Below, one piece after another: positions 1 to 5,310 of a DNA stretch of 5,310 bases. This DNA is from Sinorhizobium sp. Its GTDB lineage: Bacteria > Pseudomonadota > Alphaproteobacteria > Rhizobiales > Rhizobiaceae. Both the position numbers and the translations under genes were made by a program. Numbering within the stretch: the first letter of the stretch is position 1; each line of letters starts with the position of its first letter. Below the pieces are notes generated by a model that worked only from the letters and a program-made list of their open reading frames with translations, was not told where the DNA came from and made no database searches. The stretch spans positions 1 to 5,310 of the forward strand of contig JAPSJG010000295.1 in assembly GCA_031178305.1 (NCBI GenBank), read 5' to 3'.

Positions 1-9
1 AACGGCCAT
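1..9 (-). CDS. Start of the next hut-operon gene, cut by the left window edge (possibly hutG)
   Basis: One nucleotide after the hutH stop the minus strand reads TGACATGGCCGTT, giving an ATG followed by codons for Ala and Val before the window ends. A good ribosome binding site, GGAGAA, sits 5 nt upstream inside the last codons of hutH. The same 1-nt stop-to-start spacing occurs between the DUF1045 gene and phnM here, so it is normal packing for this genome. In rhizobial hut clusters the gene after hutH is often hutG (N-formylglutamate amidohydrolase), but three residues cannot identify a product. The start site is seen in the sequence; the identity is only a guess. Confidence 0.45.
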
Positions 10-10
10 G

Positions 11-1546
11 TCAGTTCTCCAGCTTCGGCAGGATGCCGTCGGAGACGGCGGCGGCGAGCCGCCCGGAGGCGATGAGTTCGCCTGCCGCCTTGAGGTCGTC
101 GGCCATGTAGCGATCCTCCTCGATCGTCGGCGCCACGGCACGCAAGATTGCCGCGGCCTTCTGCAATTCCGGGCTGGTCGTCAGCGGTTCGCGGAACTCG
201 ATGCCCTGGACCGCAGCCAGGGCTTCGATGCCGATGATCGAGAACAGGTTGTCCGTCATCTGCAGGAGACGGCGGGCGCCGTGGCAGGCCATCGAGACGT
301 GGTCTTCCTGGTTGGCGGAGGTCGGCGTCGAATCGACCGAGGCCGGGTGCGAGAGCTGCTTGTTTTCCGACATCAGCGCGGCAGAGGTGACTTCGGCAAT
401 CATCAGGCCGGAATTGAGGCCGGGTTTTTTTGCCAGGAAGGCCGGCAGGCCGTAGCTCAGCGCCGGGTCGACGAGAAGGGCGATGCGGCGCTGTGAAATC
501 GCGCCGATCTCGCAGACCGCAAGTGCCATCTGGTCGGCGGCGAAAGCGACCGGCTCGGCGTGGAAATTGCCGCCGGAGACGACGGTATCGTCGGAAAGCA
601 CCAGCGGATTGTCGGTGACCGCATTGGCCTCGACCGTCAGCGTGGCGGCGACCGAGCGCAGGAGATCGAGGCAGGCGCCATCGACCTGCGGCTGGCAGCG
701 GATGCAATAGGGGTCCTGCACCCGCTCGTCGCCTTCGATGTGGCTCTGCCGGATTGCCGATCCTTCGAGCAGCCGGCGAAGGGCAGCGGCCGTGTCGATC
801 TGGCCGCGATGGCCGCGCAGCGTGTGGATGTCCGGATGGAAGGGGGCGGAGGACCCCATGGCCGCGTCGGTCGAAAGCGCGCCGGTGATGAGGGCCGCCT
901 GCGCCGCGCGGTGGGCGCGGAAGAGACCGGCGAGCGCCAGAGCGGTCGAAACCTGAGTACCGTTGATCAGCGCCAGACCCTCCTTGGCGGCGAAAATCAC
1001 TGGCGAAAGTCCTGCCGCGCTCAGCGCCGCTGCCGCCGTCATGCGTTCGCCGCCGAAGAAGGCTTCGCCATGCCCCATCATCACGGCTGCCATGTGCGCG
1101 AGCGGCGCGAGATCTCCCGAGGCGCCGACCGAGCCCTTTTCAGGGATAAGCGGAATGACGCCTTTTTCCTGCATCGCCTCGATCAGGCGGATGAGTTCGA
1201 GACGTACGCCGGAAGCGCCGCGGCCGAGCGAGATCAGTTTCAGCGCCATGATCAGCCGCACGATGTTTTCCGGCAGCGGCCGACCGACGCCGCAGCAATG
1301 CGAGAGGATCAGATTGCGTTGCAAGGTCGCGACATCGGCGCTGTCGATCTTGATCGAGGCGAGTTTGCCGAAGCCGGTATTGATGCCGTAGACGGGCGCG
1401 TTGCCCGCAACGATCTCGGCGATCCGCTCCGCAGCCTTGGCAATGCCGGCATCGAAGCCAGGGTCGAGCCGGGCGGGCTCGCCGGTCCAATAGATCGTCT
1501 CCAGGTCCTTGAGCGGTACCGAACCGGGTTTCAGAACAATGGTCAT
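11..1546 (-). CDS. hutH: Histidine ammonia-lyase (histidase) HutH
   Basis: This cytoplasmic enzyme catalyses the first step of histidine degradation, the non-oxidative removal of ammonia from L-histidine to give trans-urocanate. The protein is 511 aa, the usual length, and appears complete. Its Ala-Ser-Gly triad at residues 142-144 (GSVGASGDLAPLAHM) forms the autocatalytic MIO cofactor and matches the position known for Pseudomonas putida histidase. Other expected active-site residues are present: Tyr53 (VYGINTGFG), His83 (LSHCCGVGRP), Asn195 (INGTQ), Tyr280 and Arg283 (DPYCIRCQPQ), and Glu414 (SANQEDHVS). The start is the ATG at 1546, preceded by AAAGGA with 7-nt spacing. The reading frame stays open for 62 more codons upstream, but that extension overlaps hutI and is not histidase-like. 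The ATG overlaps the hutI stop codon by 4 nt, so the gene is co-transcribed and probably translationally coupled with hutI. Product and start are both well supported; a phenylalanine or tyrosine ammonia-lyase is unlikely given the His83 and Glu414 signature. Confidence 0.97.
   Translation of the reverse strand: MTIVLKPGSVPLKDLETIYWTGEPARLDPGFDAGIAKAAERIAEIVAGNAPVYGINTGFGKLASIKIDSADVATLQRNLILSHCCGVGRPLPENIVRLIMALKLISLGRGASGVRLELIRLIEAMQEKGVIPLIPEKGSVGASGDLAPLAHMAAVMMGHGEAFFGGERMTAAAALSAAGLSPVIFAAKEGLALINGTQVSTALALAGLFRAHRAAQAALITGALSTDAAMGSSAPFHPDIHTLRGHRGQIDTAAALRRLLEGSAIRQSHIEGDERVQDPYCIRCQPQVDGACLDLLRSVAATLTVEANAVTDNPLVLSDDTVVSGGNFHAEPVAFAADQMALAVCEIGAISQRRIALLVDPALSYGLPAFLAKKPGLNSGLMIAEVTSAALMSENKQLSHPASVDSTPTSANQEDHVSMACHGARRLLQMTDNLFSIIGIEALAAVQGIEFREPLTTSPELQKAAAILRAVAPTIEEDRYMADDLKAAGELIASGRLAAAVSDGILPKLEN
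15..20 (-). promoter_or_regulatory. Ribosome binding site for the gene after hutH
   Basis: The minus strand reads GGAGAA, then CTGAC, then ATG. The 5-nt spacing is good for initiation. The site lies wholly within the end of the hutH coding region, so translation of hutH and the next gene is probably coupled. Confidence 0.5.
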
Positions 1547-2787
1547 CGCGAAATCCTTTCGCCCTTGAAAATCCGCTCGTGGAGAGGGTTGAAGCCGATC
1601 CGGTAGATCAATTCCGCCGGTTGATCGATGTTCCAGGTCGCGAGGTCCGCGGATTTCCCGGCTTCGATCGTGCCGGTTTCGCTGAGGATGCCGAGTGCGC
1701 GCGCCGCCTCGCGCGTGACGCCCGCGAGGCATTCCTCCAGCGTCAGCCGGAAGAGGGTCGCAGACATGTTCATCGTCAAGAGCAGCGAGGTCAGCGGTGA
1801 CGTACCGGGATTGCAGTCCGTGGCGATCGCGATGCGTGTGCCGGCGGCGCGCAGCGCTTCGACGGGCGGCAATTGCGTCTCGCGGAGGGTGTAGAAGGCG
1901 CCCGGAAGCAGGACCGCGACCGCACCGGCCTTCGCCATGGCGTTAGCGCCTTCGGCATCGAGATATTCGAGATGATCGGCCGAAAGCGCGCCATAAGACG
2001 CCGCAAGCTTGGCGCCGCCGAGATCGGAAAGCTGTTCGGCATGGAGCTTGACCGGCAGCCCGAGCGCTTTCGCCCCATCGAAGACGCGCGCGATTTCGGC
2101 CGGCGAGAAGGCGAGGCCTTCGCAAAAGCCGTCAACCGCATCGACCAGGCCTTCGGAATGCGCCCGAGCGAGACCGGGCAGGACGACCTCCTCGATGTAA
2201 TCGGCATTTCGCCCCTTATAGGCCGGAGGCGTGACATGGGCGGCGAGGTAACTGGTGACGATGCGCACCGGACGGAGTTGCTCCAGCTGCCGCGCCGCCT
2301 GCAGCATTCTCAGCTCTGCATCGATATTGAGGCCGTAGCCCGACTTGACCTCGACGGTGGACACGCCTTCGGAAAGCAGCGCGTCGAGCCTCGGAAGCGC
2401 TGACTCCACCAACTCATCGACGGAGAGGGCGTTGGTGGCATTGACGGTCGAGGCAATTCCGCCACCTGCGCGGGCAATCTCCTCATAAGTCGCGCCTTCC
2501 AGCCGCAGCTGGAATTCCCGCGCGCGGTGGCCGCCGTGGACGATGTGCGTGTGGCAATCGATCAGCGCGGGCGTCATCCAGCGGCCCTCGCAATCGATGA
2601 CTTCATCAGGCATGGAAAGGTCCGAGGGCAACTCGTTTTCAGCGCCGGCGTAAACGATCCGGCCTTCGCGCACCGCGACTGCCCCGTTGTCGATGACGCC
2701 GAGTGGATCCAGCTCCTCGCGTAGCGTGGCGAGACGCACATTGCGCCAGAGCCTGATTCCTTTCGTGCTGACTTCGTTTCTGCTCAT
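1543..2787 (-). CDS. hutI: Imidazolonepropionase HutI
   Basis: This metal-dependent cytoplasmic hydrolase of the amidohydrolase superfamily opens the ring of 4-imidazolone-5-propionate to give N-formimino-L-glutamate, the third step of histidine breakdown. The protein is 414 aa, normal for the family. It has the small N-terminal beta domain (about residues 10-70) followed by a TIM-barrel. The metal-binding HxH is at His79/His81 (IDCHTHIVHGG), with further conserved sites at VKSGYG (147-152), His249 and Glu251 (KLHAEQ), Asp271-His272 (SADHLEY) and Asp324 (ATDCNPG), the expected last metal ligand. The start ATG at 2787 has an AAGGAG ribosome binding site with 7-nt spacing. A longer in-frame extension runs back to about 3069, but it crosses the terminator and promoter region and looks non-coding. 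It is the first gene of the local hut unit, behind a putative HutC-type operator, and its TGA overlaps the hutH start as ATGA. Confidence in product and start is high. Confidence 0.96.
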   Translation of the reverse strand: MSRNEVSTKGIRLWRNVRLATLREELDPLGVIDNGAVAVREGRIVYAGAENELPSDLSMPDEVIDCEGRWMTPALIDCHTHIVHGGHRAREFQLRLEGATYEEIARAGGGIASTVNATNALSVDELVESALPRLDALLSEGVSTVEVKSGYGLNIDAELRMLQAARQLEQLRPVRIVTSYLAAHVTPPAYKGRNADYIEEVVLPGLARAHSEGLVDAVDGFCEGLAFSPAEIARVFDGAKALGLPVKLHAEQLSDLGGAKLAASYGALSADHLEYLDAEGANAMAKAGAVAVLLPGAFYTLRETQLPPVEALRAAGTRIAIATDCNPGTSPLTSLLLTMNMSATLFRLTLEECLAGVTREAARALGILSETGTIEAGKSADLATWNIDQPAELIYRIGFNPLHERIFKGERISR

Positions 2788-2794
2788 CCGTTCG

Positions 2795-2800
2795 CTCCTT
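2795..2800 (-). promoter_or_regulatory. Ribosome binding site that fixes the hutI start
   Basis: The minus strand reads AAGGAG, then CGAACGG (7 nt), then ATG at 2787. It is a near-perfect Shine-Dalgarno sequence. It decides for the 2787 start over the longer open frame, which would place the start in or near phnN. Confidence 0.75.
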
Positions 2801-2808
2801 GCTGACAA

Positions 2809-2822
2809 TATGTATATACATA
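2809..2822. promoter_or_regulatory. Putative HutC (GntR-family) operator before hutI
   Basis: TATGTATATACATA is a perfect 14-bp palindrome. Its core TGTATATACA (2811-2820) resembles the operators bound by HutC, the urocanate-responsive GntR-family repressor of hut operons in Pseudomonas and Klebsiella, and fits the GT-N4-AC pattern of the HutC subfamily. Its centre lies 28-29 nt upstream of the hutI start and it overlaps the predicted -10 hexamer, a good position for repression. It stands out as an AT-only island apart from its symmetric G and C. The palindrome is seen directly. The regulator is inferred, because no hutC gene is in the window. Confidence 0.7.
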
Positions 2823-2838
2823 ATCGAGCCAATGGCAA
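2811..2838 (-). promoter_or_regulatory. Predicted sigma70-type promoter of the hut operon
   Basis: On the minus strand a -35-like TTGCCA (2833-2838) is followed after 16 nt by TATACA (2811-2816) as the -10 element. Transcription would start near 2804, giving a short leader of about 17 nt that just includes the ribosome binding site. The -10 element lies inside the putative HutC operator. The match is moderate and the exact hexamers could shift by a few bases, because the palindrome offers overlapping TATA-like choices. Confidence 0.45.
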
Positions 2839-2904
2839 GGGAAAATGGCAGGCCTCGTCAGAGAGGTAACGCGGTACAGGCTCCGCGCCAGAAAGCCAGG
2901 AACG

Positions 2905-2934
2905 AAAAAGCCCCGGCGAGGTGGCCGGGGCTTT
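2905..2934 (-). terminator. Intrinsic terminator after phnN
   Basis: A perfect 11-bp inverted repeat, AAAGCCCCGGC / GCCGGGGCTTT, flanks a 6-nt loop (2918-2923). On the minus strand the GC-rich stem runs into TTTTTCGTT, a classic U-tract. It starts 59 nt beyond the phnN stop and ends before the hut promoter, so it should stop phn transcripts from entering hut. On the plus strand the T-run is only three bases, so termination is probably mainly in the phn direction. Confidence 0.9.
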
Positions 2935-2992
2935 GCAATGGAAGTCTGACGTGACGGCATTTCCAATGACTGTTGCTGGCGGACGCCCTGCC

Positions 2993-3589
2993 TCAGGCAC
3001 GGTATAGCGCCCCGTGGTGGGACTTCTCGCAGCAGCGCTCGACAAGCGCGATGAAGCGGTTTCCGGCAATATCGAGCCGACCGCTATTGTCGATTGCCGT
3101 CACGTCCGGCTCGGCGATGATCTCGGGCGTTTGGCGCGTCAGGCGGCGCAGCACGTCCTCCTCGCTTTCGCGCCCGCGCTCAGCCAGACGCCTGGCGAGA
3201 ACGGCGGGCTCGGCAGTGATGAGCGCCACCGAAATCTCGCCGAATGCGGCGCGGAACGCCGGTAGGGCGGTGCGGCTGCCATTGACGATTGCCGTTATGC
3301 CAGACTCGACCTTGGCGGCGATTTCCCGAGGAATGCCATAGCTCAGCCCATGCGCCTGCCATGAAACGGCGAATGCCCCGCTTTGGCGCATGGCTTCGAA
3401 TTCTGCGGCCGACACGCTTTCGTGCACCTCGCCGCCGGCATCCGACGGACGCGTGATCACCCGGCGGACGAAGAGGATGTCGGTACGGTGCGCAAAATGG
3501 CGGGCGGCAAAGCCAATGACGCTATCCTTGCCGGCCCCGCTCGGGCCGACGACGACGATCAGAGCTCCGCGTGCTCCTTTTGCTGCCAT
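2993..3589 (-). CDS. phnN: Ribose 1,5-bisphosphate phosphokinase PhnN
   Basis: PhnN phosphorylates alpha-D-ribose 1,5-bisphosphate with ATP to give 5-phosphoribosyl diphosphate (PRPP), returning the ribose of the C-P lyase pathway to nucleotide metabolism. The 198-aa protein is slightly longer than the E. coli enzyme (about 185 aa) and has a guanylate-kinase-like fold. Its P-loop is GPSGAGKDS (residues 15-23), and the family motif FVRRVITRP follows at 40-48. Further family-like segments are HGLSYGIP (80-87), IVNGSR (101-106) and the lid-like arginines of LARRLAERGRE (131-141). The start ATG overlaps the phnM stop by one base (TAATG), with a GGGAGG at 3601-3606, 11 nt upstream, a rather long spacing. 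It is the last gene of this phn unit, followed by a terminator. Guanylate kinase is the main alternative, but phnM next to it and the RRVITRP motif favour PhnN. Confidence 0.94.
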   Translation of the reverse strand: MAAKGARGALIVVVGPSGAGKDSVIGFAARHFAHRTDILFVRRVITRPSDAGGEVHESVSAAEFEAMRQSGAFAVSWQAHGLSYGIPREIAAKVESGITAIVNGSRTALPAFRAAFGEISVALITAEPAVLARRLAERGRESEEDVLRRLTRQTPEIIAEPDVTAIDNSGRLDIAGNRFIALVERCCEKSHHGALYRA

Positions 3590-4728
3590 TATGCGACACG
3601 CCTCCCTTCGCGCCAGACCGAACGTACGACCGGAACGCCTTCCCGTCGATGCACCCGTGCGATGTCGGCGCGCAGCCCGACGGCGATCCGGCCGCGGTCA
3701 TCAAGACCGACAGTGCGCGCTGGCGTCGTGGTCACCATTGCGATTGCCTTCGGAAGATCGATCGTCTCGACTTCTTCGGCGAGCAGGAAGGGCGCATGGA
3801 TCAGGCTGAAAGGAACGTAATCCGAGGACAAGACGTCGAGCACGCCGCGCTCGGCGAGGTCGCGAGCGGCAATGTTGCCGGAATGCGACTTGCCGCGCAC
3901 GACGTTCGGAGCGCCCATCAGGACGCTCAACCCCGCGCGGTGGGATGCCTCCGCCGCCTCGAAGCTCGTCGGAAACTCCGCGAGCCGGACGCCGTAGCCG
4001 ATCGACTCCTCGACATGGTTGATCGTCGCGTCGTCGTGGCTTGCAACGGCGATGCCGCGCTCGGCGCAGACCTTGGCGAGTGCCGCGCGATGCGGCGCCG
4101 CAAAACGGGCGGAAAGCGCCTGCTGGCGCTCGACGAAGGCGGCGAAGGCTTCGTCCGACAGGCCGCGCTTGGTCTTGTAATAGAGCGTGTATTGCTCCAT
4201 CGTCTGGAACTGGCGTTGTCCAGGCGCGTGATCCATCAGCGAGACTAGCCGAACCTGCGGGTCATTGTGGAAATCCTCGTATTGATCGAGCACGTCGGCG
4301 GTAGAGACCTCGCACCGCAGGTGGATCAGGTGGTCGGCGCGCAGGCGCCCCTCTTCCTTGGCCTGCGCCAGAGCGTCCGCCATGCTGCGCATCTCGCCCT
4401 TCGGAAAGCCGTTGTCCTCGTCGGTGCCCAGGCGCAGGCAATCGAATACGGTGGTGATGCCTGAGGTGACGACCTGCGCGTCATGCGCCTGGATGGCGGC
4501 GATCTTCAGCCAGCGAACACCCGGGCGCGGCGAATAATGCGCTTCCAGATGGTCGGTGTGGAGTTCGATCAGCCCGGGCAGGAGATAATCGCCTTCGAAG
4601 TCCTCTCCGGCGCGGATCACCCCTTCCGAAATATCGGCAATCCTGCCGTCGCGGATCAGCACCGAACCGTCGATGATGCGATCTTCCAGAACGATCCGGG
4701 CATTGGTCAGAACCTGTTCTTTGCTCAT
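3589..4728 (-). CDS. phnM: Alpha-D-ribose 1-methylphosphonate 5-triphosphate diphosphatase PhnM
   Basis: PhnM is a cytoplasmic amidohydrolase-superfamily enzyme of the C-P lyase pathway. It hydrolyses alpha-D-ribose 1-methylphosphonate 5-triphosphate to the 5-phosphate plus pyrophosphate, making the substrate for the radical-SAM lyase PhnJ. The protein is 379 aa, almost the same as E. coli PhnM. Characteristic motifs are PGLIELHTDHLEAHYSPRPG (51-70) with metal ligands His57 and probably His60, LMDHAPGQRQF (164-174), ASHDDAT (229-235), MGAPNVVRGKSHSGN (271-285) and the late Asp303 in LSSDYVPF. The start ATG at 4728 gives the normal N-terminus MSKEQVLTNARIV. A longer open frame to 4887 overlaps the upstream gene and looks like its shadow. 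The only upstream purine run is weak (GAAAGA, 9 nt away), so translation probably depends on coupling with the upstream gene, which ends 1 nt before. At the other end its TAA overlaps the phnN start. Confidence 0.96.
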   Translation of the reverse strand: MSKEQVLTNARIVLEDRIIDGSVLIRDGRIADISEGVIRAGEDFEGDYLLPGLIELHTDHLEAHYSPRPGVRWLKIAAIQAHDAQVVTSGITTVFDCLRLGTDEDNGFPKGEMRSMADALAQAKEEGRLRADHLIHLRCEVSTADVLDQYEDFHNDPQVRLVSLMDHAPGQRQFQTMEQYTLYYKTKRGLSDEAFAAFVERQQALSARFAAPHRAALAKVCAERGIAVASHDDATINHVEESIGYGVRLAEFPTSFEAAEASHRAGLSVLMGAPNVVRGKSHSGNIAARDLAERGVLDVLSSDYVPFSLIHAPFLLAEEVETIDLPKAIAMVTTTPARTVGLDDRGRIAVGLRADIARVHRREGVPVVRSVWREGRRVA

Positions 4729-4729
4729 G

Positions 4730-5310
4730 TCATGCAATCTTTCGTGTGGATGTGCCGCCGAGCGGCAGCAGGGAATGAACGGTGAAGGGCGTGCCGCGGC
4801 TGGGCTCATAGAAGAGCGCGACGGTCTCGACGACAAGCGGCTTGCCGATGAAGTCGGCGAAGGCGTGTTCAAGCTTCTCACGGACAAGGCCCTGCTTTTC
4901 CTCGGGTACCGGACCGGTCAGCGTCAGGTGGAACTGGAACTCCTCGAAGACGTAGGGATAGCCCCAGGTGGTGAGATAATCCCTCTGGCGCTCCGTCAGC
5001 CTCTCGGGATTGCGGCGGGAAATGTCCGTTTCCGAAAGTTGCGCCCGGAACGGTTCGAAGCGACGGACCGCCTGCGCTGCCAAACCGTCAAGGGCAGGAC
5101 ATTCCCGGGAGGGAACGAGTGCGAAGAAGGGACCGAGTTGGTGGAGGGTGATTTCCGGGACCGTGAAGGGCTCGATCTCGGCTGCGAATTCGTCGAGTGC
5201 CGCGATCAACGCGGCTTCGCTTCGGCCGGGCGCCAGCGCGAAAGGCGCCTTCAGCGTACCGTGGAAACCGTATCGACGCGGTTCGGCCGTCAACGCCAGC
5301 TGTTGTTCCG
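4730..5310 (-). CDS. DUF1045 phosphonate-operon protein, 2H phosphoesterase-like, 5' end beyond the window
   Basis: The visible 192 residues match the C-terminal part of the DUF1045 / 'phosphonate metabolism protein' family, whose members are usually about 230 aa. The frame continues to the right edge, reading EQQLALTAEPRRYGFHGTLK, so the true start lies outside; the TTG at 5293 is only an internal codon. Two HxT motifs are present: His-Gly-Thr in YGFHGTLKAPF (codon 5261-5263) and His-Leu-Thr in FQFHLTLTG (codon 4928-4930), about 110 residues apart. Paired HxT/S motifs are the signature of the 2H phosphoesterase superfamily, which acts on cyclic phosphodiesters and similar bonds. The YPYVFEEFQFHLTLTG block is typical of DUF1045. 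The stop is 1 nt before phnM, in the same operon. The chemistry is not settled by sequence. Hydrolysis of 5-phosphoribosyl 1,2-cyclic phosphate, the PhnP step, is a reasonable inference. No signal peptide or membrane segment is visible in this part. Confidence 0.88.
   Translation of the reverse strand, partial: EQQLALTAEPRRYGFHGTLKAPFALAPGRSEAALIAALDEFAAEIEPFTVPEITLHQLGPFFALVPSRECPALDGLAAQAVRRFEPFRAQLSETDISRRNPERLTERQRDYLTTWGYPYVFEEFQFHLTLTGPVPEEKQGLVREKLEHAFADFIGKPLVVETVALFYEPSRGTPFTVHSLLPLGGTSTRKIA

Noticed and set aside
560..1606. A 348-codon open frame on the plus strand opposite hutH
   Set aside because: It lies fully antisense to a complete hutH with its MIO motif. Its composition (rich in Arg, Gly, Ala, Asp) is that of a GC-rich shadow, and no family motif is visible.
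1547..1732. N-terminal extension of hutH by 62 codons
   Set aside because: It overlaps hutI, is Arg-rich, and would push the protein well beyond the usual 510 aa and misplace the MIO triad.
2871..2880. CCTGTACCGC on the minus strand as a second HutC half-site
   Set aside because: Only one arm resembles an operator half and there is no dyad partner. It is about 60 bp from the clear palindrome and too short to be meaningful.
2823..2880. A sigma54 (-24/-12) promoter before hutI
   Set aside because: I checked for GG and GC dinucleotides with the required 10-nt spacing in a TGGC/TTGC context on the minus strand and found no convincing match.
2788..3069. N-terminal extension of hutI by 94 codons
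   Set aside because: It would run through the terminator, promoter and operator and into phnN. The extra residues are not imidazolonepropionase-like, and the 2787 ATG has an excellent ribosome binding site.
3571..4248. A 225-codon open frame on the plus strand opposite phnM and phnN
   Set aside because: It is antisense to two well-conserved genes and shows no recognisable domain. Long antisense frames are expected in high-GC coding DNA.
1..5310. Mobile elements, CRISPR arrays, tRNA or rRNA genes, tandem repeats
   Set aside because: No inverted-repeat ends, transposase-like frames, repeat-spacer patterns or RNA gene signatures were seen. Nearly all the sequence is accounted for by five conserved coding regions.

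Overview
The window is GC-rich, and every gene I can support lies on the minus strand. Tight gene packing, high GC and the protein sequences suggest an alphaproteobacterium of the Rhizobiales, most like Sinorhizobium/Ensifer or a relative. That assignment comes from recalled family resemblance, not from a search.

Reading in the direction of transcription (right to left), the window has two gene clusters. The first is the tail of a phosphonate (C-P lyase) operon. It holds a DUF1045 / 2H-phosphoesterase-like gene cut by the right edge (4730-5310), then phnM (3589-4728), then phnN (2993-3589). The stop and start codons of these genes are separated by 1 nt or overlap by 1 nt. A strong intrinsic terminator follows phnN (2905-2934, minus strand).

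The second cluster is the start of a histidine-utilisation operon: hutI (1543-2787), hutH (11-1546), and the first codons of another gene at the left edge (1-9), probably the next hut gene. hutI and hutH overlap by 4 nt (ATGA). The 205-bp gap between the clusters holds the phnN terminator, a likely hut promoter, and a perfect 14-bp palindrome with core TGTATATACA. The palindrome resembles operators of HutC, the GntR-family hut repressor, and it overlaps the predicted -10 element.

In function, PhnM removes pyrophosphate from the ribose methylphosphonate triphosphate made by PhnI/G/H/L, PhnJ then cleaves the C-P bond, and PhnN converts ribose 1,5-bisphosphate to PRPP. The DUF1045 protein has two HxT motifs, as expected of cyclic phosphodiesterases, so it may open the ribose 1,2-cyclic phosphate left by PhnJ, the step done by PhnP in E. 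coli. HutH deaminates histidine to urocanate. HutI opens imidazolonepropionate to formiminoglutamate. Urocanase (hutU) is not in the window. This is mostly ordinary, well-conserved metabolic DNA; the points of interest are the 2H-type phosphonate gene and the operator-promoter arrangement before hutI.
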